A stretch of 64,000 bases of DNA from Streptomyces sp. SID13726 (GCF_010548375.1 NZ_JAAGLY010000003.1:1-64000), one strand, 5' to 3'. Shown: positions 20,232 through 28,298, counted from the stretch's first letter. Numbers and translations are program-made. The notes: generated by a model not told the origin, from the letters alone.

Positions 20232-20422
20232 CCCGGGAGGAGCCCCTGGGCCGGAGTTGTGTAACAGCCGTTCATCGTTTCCCAGGGCGACCTGTGATGC
20301 GGCCGCAGATCCGTTGAGACACACGGTTGCTGTGATGCGGAGGCTGACAGGGCCAGCGCGACGCTTCAGTCGCGCGCCACCCCGATCAGCGCCCCCTCCC
20401 GACACACACCGACCAGGACATC

Positions 20423-20830
20423 ATGAACATCACCGCACCATGGGTTCGGCCGCTGCCCGACCTAGACGCCGTTCCCGCGTCGGCGCACGAGATCCGCGGG
20501 ACGTACTGCCGCACGACCATCGATCTGTTCGCCGAGTGGAGCACGGTACTCGGCTTCCCCGAGCTGTTCGCGCACAGCTGGGACTCGCTCGGGAAGTGCC
20601 TGCGCCACGTCACCGAGGACGATGACACGGGCCCCGTGACGCTCGTGCTCCACAACGCCGCGCTGCTCCTGGAGGACGAGGACCCGGACCAGCTGCGCGC
20701 TCTGCTGGAGGTCCTCGACTCGGTGGACTTCGGCCTGCTCCTCGTGGACGACTCCACGGACGATCTACGGCGACTCGCGCACCGGATGGCCGAGGCAGGC
20801 TTCGACACAGAGCTGCTGACCGAGGAGTGA
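20423..20830 (+). CDS. Barstar-family protein (orphan ribonuclease inhibitor-like)
   Basis: A 135-residue acidic protein. The conserved barstar core is seen as STVLGFPELFAHSWDSLGKC followed by VTLVLHNAALL. Barstar binds and blocks barnase-type ribonucleases through an acidic helix and loop. No barnase-like or other toxin gene is adjacent, so this copy is an orphan. Streptomyces genomes carry several such genes. It could be an immunity relic or inhibit a ribonuclease encoded elsewhere. It lies 48 bp upstream of the first response regulator and may be co-transcribed with it. Confidence 0.8.
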   Translation: MNITAPWVRPLPDLDAVPASAHEIRGTYCRTTIDLFAEWSTVLGFPELFAHSWDSLGKCLRHVTEDDDTGPVTLVLHNAALLLEDEDPDQLRALLEVLDSVDFGLLLVDDSTDDLRRLAHRMAEAGFDTELLTEE

Positions 20831-20877
20831 GCACCGGGCGTACGTCCACGACCCACCCTTCTGGAGAAGCACCCCGT

Positions 20878-21537
20878 ATGACCACCGTCCTCGTCGTCGG
20901 TGACCGGCACCCCCGGCACCCCGGCCTGCGCGGGCTCCTGGACGCCCAGCACGACATGACCGTCGTGGGGAAGGCCGCCGACGGCGGCGAGGCCGTCCGG
21001 ATGAGCGCCGAACTCCGCCCCGATGTCGTCGTGTTGGACGTCCGCACCCCGGGCATGGGCAGCGTCGAGGCCACCCGCCGGATCACCGAGTCCGACAGCC
21101 GCTCCCGCGTCCTGGTCCTGACCACCCCCGACCACGGGGAGTACGCGTACGAGGCCCTGCGCGCCGGAGCCGGCGGGGTCTGCCTCAAGGACGCCCGTCC
21201 CGACGAACTCGTCGGCGCCATCCGCGCGATGGTCCTCGGCGACTCCGTCGTCTCCCCTGGTGTCACCCGCGGACTCATCGACGCCCACACCCGACCCGCC
21301 CCCGGCGGACGCGCCGTCGCGCAGGAGCACCGGCTCGCCCAACTGTCCCCGCGCGAACGCGAGCTCCTCACCGCGCTGGCCATTGGCGCCACCGACGAGG
21401 AGATCGCCGGTCTCCTCCGTCTCACGGGGGAGACCGTCAAGTCGTACGTCGGCCGCGTCCTCACCGCGACCGGCGCCCGCGACCGCGTGCAGGCGGTGAT
21501 CTTCGCGTATGACGTCGGCCTCGTCAGGCCCGTCTGA
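20878..21537 (+). CDS. NarL/FixJ-type orphan response regulator
   Basis: A 219-residue protein. Its receiver domain begins TTVLVVGDRHPRHPGL, so one of the paired acidic residues is Gly (GD instead of DD). Asp54 (VVVLDVRTPGMG) and Lys104 (VCLKDARPDEL) are kept. The C-terminal LuxR-type helix-turn-helix reads LSPRERELLTALAIGATDEE and ETVKSYVGRVLTATGARDRV. The start at 20878 matches the receiver boundary and has GGAG upstream. No histidine kinase is adjacent. The C-terminal ending, GARDRVQAVIFAYDVGLVRP, is nearly the same as in the next gene, which points to tandem duplication. Confidence 0.87.
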   Translation: MTTVLVVGDRHPRHPGLRGLLDAQHDMTVVGKAADGGEAVRMSAELRPDVVVLDVRTPGMGSVEATRRITESDSRSRVLVLTTPDHGEYAYEALRAGAGGVCLKDARPDELVGAIRAMVLGDSVVSPGVTRGLIDAHTRPAPGGRAVAQEHRLAQLSPRERELLTALAIGATDEEIAGLLRLTGETVKSYVGRVLTATGARDRVQAVIFAYDVGLVRPV

Positions 21538-21597
21538 CCCCACCCCCCAGAAGACCCCCGGAAGCCCTCAGATGACCTCGGACACCGGCACGCCCAC

Positions 21598-22296
21598 ATG
21601 ATCACCGTTCTCGTCGTGGACGACCAGGCGCTCAGACGCCTCGGGCACCGACTGCACCTGGAGTCCCAGCCGGACGTGACCGTCGTGGGCGAGGCCGCCA
21701 CCAGCCAGGAAGCGATCAGCCTCGCGGCCCAACTGCGGCCCACCGTCGCCGTGCTGAGTGCCCATCAGGACTTCACCGACAGCCTCGGCGCGATCCGTGG
21801 CCTCACGACGTCAGAGGAAGCCGCATCATCCCGCCCCCGCCCCCGCATCCTGCTCCTGGCCACCACCGCCGATCACGCCCAAGCCTGCGCCGCGCTGGCC
21901 GCGGGCGCCGACGGCTTCCTCCTCCACGACGCCCTCCCGGAAGAACTGACCGCGGCGGTACGGGCCCTCGCCGCCGGGCATGCCATGATCTCGCCCGTTC
22001 TCACCCGCGCGCTCATCGACACCGTCCTCCAGTACGCGCCAACGTCCGTACAGAACTGCGAGTTGGGCACTCTCACGGCACGCGAACGTGAGGTGCTGAC
22101 CGCCGTCGCCACCGGGGCGAGCAACTTCGAGATCGCCGACCATCTGTCCATCGCGCGCACCACGGTCAAGTGCCATGTCAGCAGCATTCTCACGAAGATC
22201 GGTGCCCGCGACCGCGTCCAGGCCGTGATCTTCGCCTACGAGACCGGCCTCGTCCGTCCCACTCCCCGCCACCTCGTCGGCGCCGACCACCCCTGA
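21598..22296 (+). CDS. Atypical NarL-type response regulator with degenerate receiver
   Basis: A 232-residue paralogue of the preceding gene. The DNA-binding half is intact (LTAREREVLTAVATGASNFE and TTVKCHVSSILTKIGARDRV). The receiver has lost its phosphorylation chemistry: the acceptor Asp is Ser54 (VAVLSAHQDF) and the conserved Lys is His110 (FLLHDALPEEL). Such receivers cannot be phosphorylated in the usual way and are often controlled by small ligands or by dimerisation. It may form heterodimers with its neighbour. The stop at 22294-22296 abuts the ribosome binding site of the next gene, so translation is probably coupled. Confidence 0.87.
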   Translation: MITVLVVDDQALRRLGHRLHLESQPDVTVVGEAATSQEAISLAAQLRPTVAVLSAHQDFTDSLGAIRGLTTSEEAASSRPRPRILLLATTADHAQACAALAAGADGFLLHDALPEELTAAVRALAAGHAMISPVLTRALIDTVLQYAPTSVQNCELGTLTAREREVLTAVATGASNFEIADHLSIARTTVKCHVSSILTKIGARDRVQAVIFAYETGLVRPTPRHLVGADHP

Positions 22297-22307
22297 GGAC
22301 AACTCCC

Positions 22308-23003
22308 TTGCGCATCCTGCTCGTCGAGGACGACCGCGGCACCGCCGACGCCATGCGACGCGGTCTGACCCGCTACGGATACGACGTCACCTGGGCGGCG
22401 ACCGGCCGGGCCGCGCTCGCCGCGCCCGAGCCCGACCTGGTCCTGCTGGACCTCGGGCTGCCCGACCTCGACGGGCTGGACGTCTGCCGGGAGTTGCGGG
22501 CGCGCGGCGATGTGCCGCTCATCATGATCAGCGGACGCGACAGCGAGACCGACAAGGTCGTCGGACTGGAACTCGGCGCGGACGACTACCTGGTCAAGCC
22601 GTTCCTGATGCGCGAACTCGTGGCCCGGGTACGGGCGGTGCAACGCAGACGGCGGGGCGAGCTCGCAGCCGGCACGGCCTCGGAACCCGGTGTGTACGGG
22701 CGGCTGACCGTGGACCGGCGCGCACAGCGTGTCCTCCTGGACGGTGCCGAAGTCGCCCTGCGCCCCAAGGAGTTCGCCCTGCTGGCCTTCCTCACCGACC
22801 GCATGGGGGAACTGCTCCCCCGGGAGGCGATCATGGCCGCCGTCTGGGACAGCAACTGGTTCGGCTCCACCAAGACACTCGACGTGCATGTGTCCACGCT
22901 GCGCGGCAAGTTCGGCGAGGTGCTGCGGATCGAGAGCGTACGCGGCGTCGGCTACCGGACGGACGTGGGCCCGCTGCCGGACCACCCCGAAGCCCTTGTG
23001 TAA
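22308..23003 (+). CDS. OmpR/PhoB-family response regulator (orphan)
   Basis: A 231-residue response regulator. The receiver domain starts RILLVEDDRGTADAMRRGL, with the phospho-acceptor Asp in LVLLDLGLPDLDGL and Lys in DDYLVKPF. The winged-helix OmpR DNA-binding domain includes LRPKEFALLAFLTDRMGELL and TKTLDVHVSTLRGKFGE. The TTG start at 22308 is supported by GAGGA 8 nt upstream and by overlap with the end of the previous gene. No cognate kinase is encoded next to it. The protease gene follows after 107 bp, so it is a plausible regulator of the protease plus EIIC pair. Confidence 0.9.
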   Translation: MRILLVEDDRGTADAMRRGLTRYGYDVTWAATGRAALAAPEPDLVLLDLGLPDLDGLDVCRELRARGDVPLIMISGRDSETDKVVGLELGADDYLVKPFLMRELVARVRAVQRRRRGELAAGTASEPGVYGRLTVDRRAQRVLLDGAEVALRPKEFALLAFLTDRMGELLPREAIMAAVWDSNWFGSTKTLDVHVSTLRGKFGEVLRIESVRGVGYRTDVGPLPDHPEALV

Positions 23004-23110
23004 CAGCGGCCCATCGATTCCGATCGGCGGCGGAGACGCCAGGGCCGGGGCACCGTTACACCTCCTTGGTTTCTTGGTGGCCGTTCCACTTCCCACCGAA
23101 ACGAGAAGCT

Positions 23111-24469
23111 GTGCGTACGAGAGAGAGCCTGACCAGGCTGGCGCTGACGGCGACGGCCACCGGGCTGCTGGCGTTCGGCGCGCCCGCCGTCGCCCTGGCC
23201 ACGGCCACCACCGGCCCCGCCACTGTCTCCCCAGCCACCGGCGATCCCGCCACCCCCACCACCAGGACCGCCGTCGTCGGCATCCCCGACAAGAGTCCGA
23301 TCAGCCCCTCCCAGTGGTCCGAGGTCGGCAAGCTCGCCCAGCGGCAGCACGCCCTGGACACGCTGTACGACCAGAACACCAAGAGGCCGGTCATCGTGGT
23401 CCCCGCGGACGCGCCGAAGACCGTCTCCACCCTGTCCACAACGGACGACTCCGGCGTACGGCCCGAGATCAAGGTGAGCCGCTTCACGACCAAGGACATC
23501 GACCGGATCTCCGGCCGGCTCACCTCCCGCACCTGGGACAAGAACGCCGTCCGGTACGGATTCGCGGTCCTGTACGACGGCGCCAGCGACAAGGTCGCCC
23601 TTCTCTCCGACGCGCCCAAGGACGTCACCGACTCGGCGAGCAGGACCGCGCCCGGCGCCATCGAGGTGCGGCAGGGCAGCGTTCAGGCCGCCTACACCCG
23701 GTTCACGGACTCGCCCGCCTTCTACTCCGGGCTCTCCATCGTCAACACCAGCGGCAGCCAGTGCACCGGGGGCCCCGCCGTGTGGTCCTACCCGGACCGC
23801 AACGAGCATCAGACCGGCGAGATGCTCACCGCCGCGCACTGCTCCAAGACCGGCTCGATCATGCACAACTACGAGTGGAGCCGGAACTACGTCGGCACGG
23901 TGACCCACCGCGACACGGAAGCCGACGTGGAGACGCTGTCGTACAACCGCTCCCTGGGCAGTTCCGCCTGTCCGTTCCACAACCGCTGCTACAGCTACAA
24001 CATGTACACGGGGGCGAGCTCCACCAGCCAGACCCAGTCCTCGGTCGTGGGCTGGGAGATGCCGGTGGCCGGGGACAACGGCGTCCACGTGAGCGGTCAG
24101 ACCAGCTTCCAGTGGGGAGGCAACGTCGTGGTGCAGACCACCGGCGTGCACATCTGCTACGCCGGGACCGACGTCTGCCTCCAGCACGGCGGCTTCCTGA
24201 TGCGGCACTACAACATGGGCTGGGACAACAAGACGGTCCAGCAGGGCGACTCGGGCGGGCCCATCTACGTGGACACCGTCTACCGGGACCGCAGCCAGCC
24301 CGTCACCAGCCCGGTGAACGCCATGGGCATCATCTCGGGCTTCATGACGACCTGTGACCACTGCAACGGGCAGATCACCAGCTACAGCATCGGCGTCGAC
24401 ATCGACACGGCGCGCCGCTACGGCGACACGGACACGGTCATGACCATCCGGAACCGCAACACCCCCTAG
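23111..24469 (+). CDS. Secreted trypsin-like (S1) serine protease, copy 2
   Basis: A 452-residue preproprotein. The N-terminus after the GTG at 23111 (VRTRESLTRLALTATATGLL) leads into a signal peptide ending near ALA, followed by a propeptide of about 190 residues. The catalytic residues are His243 (LTAAHCSK), a probable Asp in the DTEADVETL region, and Ser381 (QQGDSGGPIY). Conserved cysteines suggest disulfides. GAGAAG precedes the GTG. It shares architecture with the protease at 7377-8597: a long pro-region containing similar segments (VSKFTHKK in copy 1, VSRFTTKD in copy 2), then the S1 domain, then an EIIC-like gene downstream. A hairpin lies between this gene and the EIIC gene. Confidence 0.88.
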   Translation: MRTRESLTRLALTATATGLLAFGAPAVALATATTGPATVSPATGDPATPTTRTAVVGIPDKSPISPSQWSEVGKLAQRQHALDTLYDQNTKRPVIVVPADAPKTVSTLSTTDDSGVRPEIKVSRFTTKDIDRISGRLTSRTWDKNAVRYGFAVLYDGASDKVALLSDAPKDVTDSASRTAPGAIEVRQGSVQAAYTRFTDSPAFYSGLSIVNTSGSQCTGGPAVWSYPDRNEHQTGEMLTAAHCSKTGSIMHNYEWSRNYVGTVTHRDTEADVETLSYNRSLGSSACPFHNRCYSYNMYTGASSTSQTQSSVVGWEMPVAGDNGVHVSGQTSFQWGGNVVVQTTGVHICYAGTDVCLQHGGFLMRHYNMGWDNKTVQQGDSGGPIYVDTVYRDRSQPVTSPVNAMGIISGFMTTCDHCNGQITSYSIGVDIDTARRYGDTDTVMTIRNRNTP

Positions 24470-24476
24470 CTCGCCC

Positions 24477-24505
24477 CGGGGCCGGCCGCCTCCCGGCCGG
24501 CCCCG
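24477..24505 (+). terminator. Hairpin between protease copy 2 and its EIIC partner
   Basis: Perfect 12-bp arms CGGGGCCGGCCG and CGGCCGGCCCCG with a 5-nt loop, beginning 8 bp after the protease stop and followed by TCTCTCCC. It could end most transcripts after the protease and lower expression of the membrane protein. Partial read-through would keep the pair in one operon. Confidence 0.7.
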
Positions 24506-24548
24506 TCTCTCCCCCATGTCTCTCCGCCCCGCCCTCTGGAGCCTCCCC

Positions 24549-25673
24549 ATGTCCCACGACACCGTCCCCATGAACGAAGGCGCCGCATCCGGTGAGCACA
24601 TCGGCGTCCGGTTCGGCCGCCTGCTGACCGACGGCATCCGGCACCTCGGTCCCTTCGTCGCGGTCGGCGGGCTGCTGCTCGCCCTCGCCTACCTGATCAG
24701 CGGCTGGAAGATCAGCATGAACGCCGCCCAGCTGATGGAGCAGTCCTTCGCCTGGACGAGCGCCGACAGCTGGGCCACGCTCATGATCCGGTCCGGCTCC
24801 ACGGCACTGGCGTTCGTGGTCCCGGCCCTCACCGTGTACGTCGCGTACGGCGTCGCGGGCCGGGCGGCGCTGGTCCCGGGCGCGGTCGGCGGACTGCTCG
24901 CCATGAACCTGGACAGCGGCTTCCTCGGCGGTCTGGCCACGGGACTGCTCGTCGGCGCGAGTGTGCTCGGCCTACGGCGCCTCGCCCTGCCCCAACGAAC
25001 GGTGACCGAACCGCTGATCGCCTCGCTGGTGGCCTCGGTGGTGCTGTACGGGCTCGTGCGCGACTGGCTGGCCGACCTCCAGATCGGCGTGAACGGCCTG
25101 CTGACCCGGCTCACGGAGGGCCACGGCGCACTGCTCGGACTGGTGCTCGGCGTCTTCGTCTGCTGCGACCTCGGCGGCCCGGTCAGCAAGGCCACCTTCT
25201 CCTTCGCGGCCGGGGGCCTGAGCGTCGCCACCCCGTACAACCTGAGCGTGGTCGCCGCCGTCGTGGCGGCCGGAGCGGTCCCGGCCCTCGGCATGTCGCT
25301 GGCCACGATCGTGCGCGGCCGGGTGTTCGCCCCCGCCGAGCGGTCGTACGGCAAGGTCGCCTGGCTGCTCGGTCTTGCCGGTGTCTCCGAGGGCGCGATC
25401 CCCTTCGCGGCGGCCGATCCGCTGCGGGTGCTCCCGGCCGCCATGGCGGGCGGCGCGGTCACCGGCAGCCTCGCGATGACCTTCACCACCACGCAGAAGG
25501 CCCTGTACGGCGGGGTGTTCGCGGCCGGGGAGATCGGCGAGCCGTTGCTCTACGGGCTCGCGCTCGCCGCCGGGATCGTGGTCACGGCCGGCACGGCGAT
25601 CCTTCTGAAGAGCCTCGGAAAGGAGTCGGTCACCCGTCCCGCGGCCGTCGGGAAATTGGCGGTGGTGCGCTGA
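24549..25673 (+). CDS. Orphan fructose-PTS EIIC-like membrane protein (copy 2)
   Basis: A 374-residue polytopic membrane protein homologous to 5978-7177. Shared segments include HIGVRFGRLL (HIGIRLGRWL in copy 1), VAYGVAGRAALVPGAVGG, FAPAERSYGKVAWL and SEGAIPFAAADPLRVLPAAM. The EIIC sugar-site glutamate is kept, and EIIA and EIIB domains are absent. GGAG lies 9 nt before the ATG at 24549. An upstream ATG at 24516 would lack a ribosome binding site. Two membrane proteins of this kind, each directly downstream of a secreted protease, suggest a conserved two-gene unit. What is transported is unknown. Confidence 0.82.
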   Translation: MSHDTVPMNEGAASGEHIGVRFGRLLTDGIRHLGPFVAVGGLLLALAYLISGWKISMNAAQLMEQSFAWTSADSWATLMIRSGSTALAFVVPALTVYVAYGVAGRAALVPGAVGGLLAMNLDSGFLGGLATGLLVGASVLGLRRLALPQRTVTEPLIASLVASVVLYGLVRDWLADLQIGVNGLLTRLTEGHGALLGLVLGVFVCCDLGGPVSKATFSFAAGGLSVATPYNLSVVAAVVAAGAVPALGMSLATIVRGRVFAPAERSYGKVAWLLGLAGVSEGAIPFAAADPLRVLPAAMAGGAVTGSLAMTFTTTQKALYGGVFAAGEIGEPLLYGLALAAGIVVTAGTAILLKSLGKESVTRPAAVGKLAVVR

Positions 25674-25692
25674 GCCGGGGAGGCCCGCGGGC

Positions 25693-26886
25693 TCACTCCG
25701 GGGGCCCGGCCCGCAGTCTCAGCTCGGCCTCCGCCCCGCCCTCCGGACGGTTGCGGAAGGTCAGGTCCGCGTCCAGCAGCCGGGCCTGGCCGACGGCGAT
25801 GGTCAGGCCCAGACCGGTTCCGGTGCCCGGGGCGGTCGTACGGAAACGCTGGGGTCCCGAGGTGTGCAGGACCGCGAACATGTCGGGCGGGAAGCCCTCG
25901 CCGTGGTCGCGGACGCGGACGACCGGGCCGTCCACCTCGACCTGGACCGGTGGGGCGCCGTGCCGCAGGGCGTTGGAGGCGAGGTTGGCGAGGACGCGTT
26001 CGACGCGGCGCGGGTCGGTCGTCACGACAGCGTCGGCCACGACCCGGACCTCCACCCCCTCCAGACCGGACACCGCCCGCCGGACCATGGCGCTCACCTG
26101 TCGCTCCTCGGTGTCCGGGACGGCCACCAGGGCGTCCATGCGGGCCACTTCGAGGACGTCCTCGACCAGGGCGCGCAGGTTGCGCACGGAGCGGTCGAAC
26201 AGCTCGGTGGCGGGGCCGGGCGGCAGCAGGCCGAGGGCCGTGGACATGCCCGCGACCGGGGTGCGCAGCTCGTGCGCGATGTCGGCGGTCACCCGGCGCT
26301 CCGCCTCCAGGCGGGCGCCGAGCGCGTCGGCCATGGTGTCGACGGCGGCGGAGAGACGGGCGATCTCGTCCCGGCCGCCGGGCCGGACCCGGGCGTCGAG
26401 GTCGCCGTTGGCGATGCGTTCCGCGGTGCGGGCGGCCGTCCTGGCCCGGCGGCCCATCCGCATCCCGAGGAACAGCCCCGCCAGGGACACCAGCAGGGTC
26501 GCTGCCATTCCCACCGCGGCCAACGTCCGGTCCAGGGTGGCCAGGGCCCGTTCCTCCGGGGCGTACGACCGTGACAGCGCGAGCACCTCGCCGCCGGAGA
26601 CCTGGGTGGCCGCCCACAGCGTGTCGTCCCGCAGATACGTCACGCGGATCCCGTCGCGCACCGCGCGGGCCACCGGGCCGGGCAGGTCGGGCGGGTTGAG
26701 GCGGGCCGGGGACTTGCGGGCGGCCGCGTAGTCGTAGGCGGCGCTCATCAGCCGGACGTCCAACTCCGAGCGCGCGGTGCCCAGTTGGTTCCCGGCGGTG
26801 AGGTGGTGCACCAGGAGGCCGGTCACGGCCGACACCGACACCGCCGCGGCGGCCACGGCCAGGGCGACCTTCGTACCGAGGTTCAC
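25693..26886 (-). CDS. Sensor histidine kinase (HAMP, HisKA, HATPase)
   Basis: A 397-residue membrane kinase. TM1 is near residues 6-28, followed by an extracytoplasmic loop of about 105 residues, TM2 (AAVGMAATLLVSLAGLFLG) and a HAMP linker (RTAERIANGDLDARV). The phospho-acceptor His is in VTADIAHELRTPVAGM, and the ATP-binding boxes are NLASNALRHG (N box) and DHGEGFPPD with GTGTGLGLTI (G boxes). The gene starts inside the last codons of the upstream response regulator (26883-26886, ATGA overlap), so the two are a co-translated two-component system. The signal is unknown. Convergent with the EIIC gene, whose product shares the membrane but not the operon. Confidence 0.92.
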   Translation of the reverse strand: MNLGTKVALAVAAAAVSVSAVTGLLVHHLTAGNQLGTARSELDVRLMSAAYDYAAARKSPARLNPPDLPGPVARAVRDGIRVTYLRDDTLWAATQVSGGEVLALSRSYAPEERALATLDRTLAAVGMAATLLVSLAGLFLGMRMGRRARTAARTAERIANGDLDARVRPGGRDEIARLSAAVDTMADALGARLEAERRVTADIAHELRTPVAGMSTALGLLPPGPATELFDRSVRNLRALVEDVLEVARMDALVAVPDTEERQVSAMVRRAVSGLEGVEVRVVADAVVTTDPRRVERVLANLASNALRHGAPPVQVEVDGPVVRVRDHGEGFPPDMFAVLHTSGPQRFRTTAPGTGTGLGLTIAVGQARLLDADLTFRNRPEGGAEAELRLRAGPPE

Positions 26887-27581
26887 TTGGCGTGGGCCAC
26901 CAGCTTGTAGCCGAAGCCGCGGACCGTCTCGATCCGCTCCCGGCCGATCTTGGCGCGCAGCCGCTGCACATGGACGTCCACCACCCGGGTGTCACCGGAC
27001 CAGGCGTAGTCCCACACCCGCTCCAGGAGCAGGTCACGGGTGAGGACGGCACTCGGCGCGGCGGCGAACTCGCGCAGCAGCTTCAGCTCGGTCGTGGTCA
27101 GGGCGAGTGGGCGCCCGTTGCGCCGTACGTCCAGGGTCGTGGGGCAGAATTCCAGGTCTCCGAAGCACAAGGGTGCGGCCTGAAGCGTCTTCTCCTGGCC
27201 CTGGGGCGCCGACTCGACGGGCGCCACGCGCCGCAGCAGGCAGCGGATCCGGGCGACCAGCACCGAGCCGTCGAACGGCTTGGTCACGTAGTCGTCGGCG
27301 CCCGCCTCCAGGCCCATCACCACGTCCACCGGGTCGTTGCGGGCCGAGATGAGGAGTACCGGCACCCCGGACTCCTCGCGGATCCGGCCCGCCAGGCTCA
27401 CCCCGTTGAGCCCCGGCATCATGATGTCCAGCACCGCCACGTCCGGCCGCCGCTCCCGGAACTCCGCGAGCCCGGCCACACCGTCGGCCGCGGTACGGAC
27501 CCGGTAGCCGTTCTGCTCCAGCGTGAGCCGGGTGGCCTCACGGATCAGTTCGTCGTCCTCGACGAGCAGGATCTCGTGCAT
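26883..27581 (-). CDS. OmpR-family response regulator of the two-component system
   Basis: A 232-residue regulator. The receiver begins HEILLVEDDELIREATRL, has the acceptor Asp in VAVLDIMMPGLNG and Lys in DDYVTKPFDG. The OmpR-type winged helix is seen in LALTTTELKLLREFAAAP and TRVVDVHVQRLRAKIG. The ATG at 27581 is preceded by GGAG at 9-10 nt. Longer open reading upstream is not coding. Four direct repeats lie 30-100 bp upstream of its start and are good candidates for its own binding sites. Its partner kinase overlaps its stop. Confidence 0.92.
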   Translation of the reverse strand: MHEILLVEDDELIREATRLTLEQNGYRVRTAADGVAGLAEFRERRPDVAVLDIMMPGLNGVSLAGRIREESGVPVLLISARNDPVDVVMGLEAGADDYVTKPFDGSVLVARIRCLLRRVAPVESAPQGQEKTLQAAPLCFGDLEFCPTTLDVRRNGRPLALTTTELKLLREFAAAPSAVLTRDLLLERVWDYAWSGDTRVVDVHVQRLRAKIGRERIETVRGFGYKLVAHAK

Positions 27582-27611
27582 GGTCGCTCTCCCCAGGGTC
27601 GGCAACGTTGT

Positions 27612-27680
27612 CAGGGCTTCGGTACGGGTGTGAGGGCTTCGCAGGTGTGAGGGCTTCGGTACAGGTTTCAGGGCTTCGGG
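27612..27680. repeat. Four imperfect direct repeats upstream of the two-component genes
   Basis: The 9-mer AGGGCTTCG starts at 27613, 27633, 27650 and 27670. Its spacing is 20, 17 and 20 bp. Two intervening segments share GGTAC and the others share GGTGTG. On the reverse strand the unit reads CGAAGCCCT. Spacing near two helical turns and the position before an OmpR-type gene fit a tandem regulator binding site. The last copy overlaps the stop codon of the lipoprotein gene. Confidence 0.65.
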
Positions 27681-28165
27681 ACATGAAGGGCCACTCCGCG
27701 TACGTCCTCCGCCCAGCCGGGCGCCGGCGGGTGGACGGGGGTCACGGCCGCGTGGCTGTAGTAGGCCGCGTACTGGCGCTTGACCAGCCCGCTGAAGACG
27801 ATCGTGACCGCGTAGTGCGGGTAGTCGCCGTGCGGGCACCCCGATCGGCAGGCCAGATCCAGCACCGAACCGGTACCGGTGGCCCGCGGGGAACCCCAGT
27901 CGTGCCACTTCACACCCCACAGGACGGTGTCGGCCGTCAGGTCCATGGTGTCGGGGCGCGGCCAGGCGAGGGACTGCCAGTCCAGTGCGTACACCGGTCC
28001 CGTCCAGGGGATGCGGGAGGGCGCCGGGCCCTCGGACCGGATCTCGCCGCCCGCCGCACCGCAGGCCGAGAGGTCGGCCAGCAGGCAGGCGGCGAGTGAC
28101 ACCCGCAGTGCCGTATCTCGAAGGATCATGCCGAAACAGCGCCCGCCATCAAATGAACGGGACAT
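27668..28165 (-). CDS. Putative lipoprotein of unknown function
   Basis: A 165-residue protein. GGGAGGA sits a few nt upstream of the ATG at 28165. The N-terminus carries an arginine, then a hydrophobic stretch ending LADLSACG, a lipobox with the modifiable Cys near residue 35. The mature part contains a CRSGCPHGDYPHY segment with two cysteines and many aromatic residues (WHDWGSP, RQYAAYYSH). I do not recognise a family. It lies upstream of the two-component genes on the same strand and may be part of the same regulon as a sensor accessory or target. It is divergent from a small unknown gene at 28299. Confidence 0.65.
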   Translation of the reverse strand: MSRSFDGGRCFGMILRDTALRVSLAACLLADLSACGAAGGEIRSEGPAPSRIPWTGPVYALDWQSLAWPRPDTMDLTADTVLWGVKWHDWGSPRATGTGSVLDLACRSGCPHGDYPHYAVTIVFSGLVKRQYAAYYSHAAVTPVHPPAPGWAEDVRGVALHVPKP

Positions 28166-28298
28166 TGATTCCTCCCGCGACATGGGTAAATGACTGGTCT
28201 TCCGCTCCGCGCGGGGCTTCCCCTCACATCTCACCCCTTTGCTCCAATATTGCGTGTCGCACAATAGCCGCCCCCATTGCTCCGTCGAAACTGGCGCC

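Noticed and set aside
22952..24637. Long open frame on the minus strand opposite protease copy 2
   Set aside because: It is a mirror of the GC-rich coding strand. It is rich in Val, Gly and Arg with no motif, start signal or codon bias, and fully covers a certain gene.
27612..27680. CRISPR-like appearance of four short repeats
   Set aside because: Units are 9 bp with 8-11 bp between them, far too short and close for repeat-spacer structure, and no cas gene is nearby.
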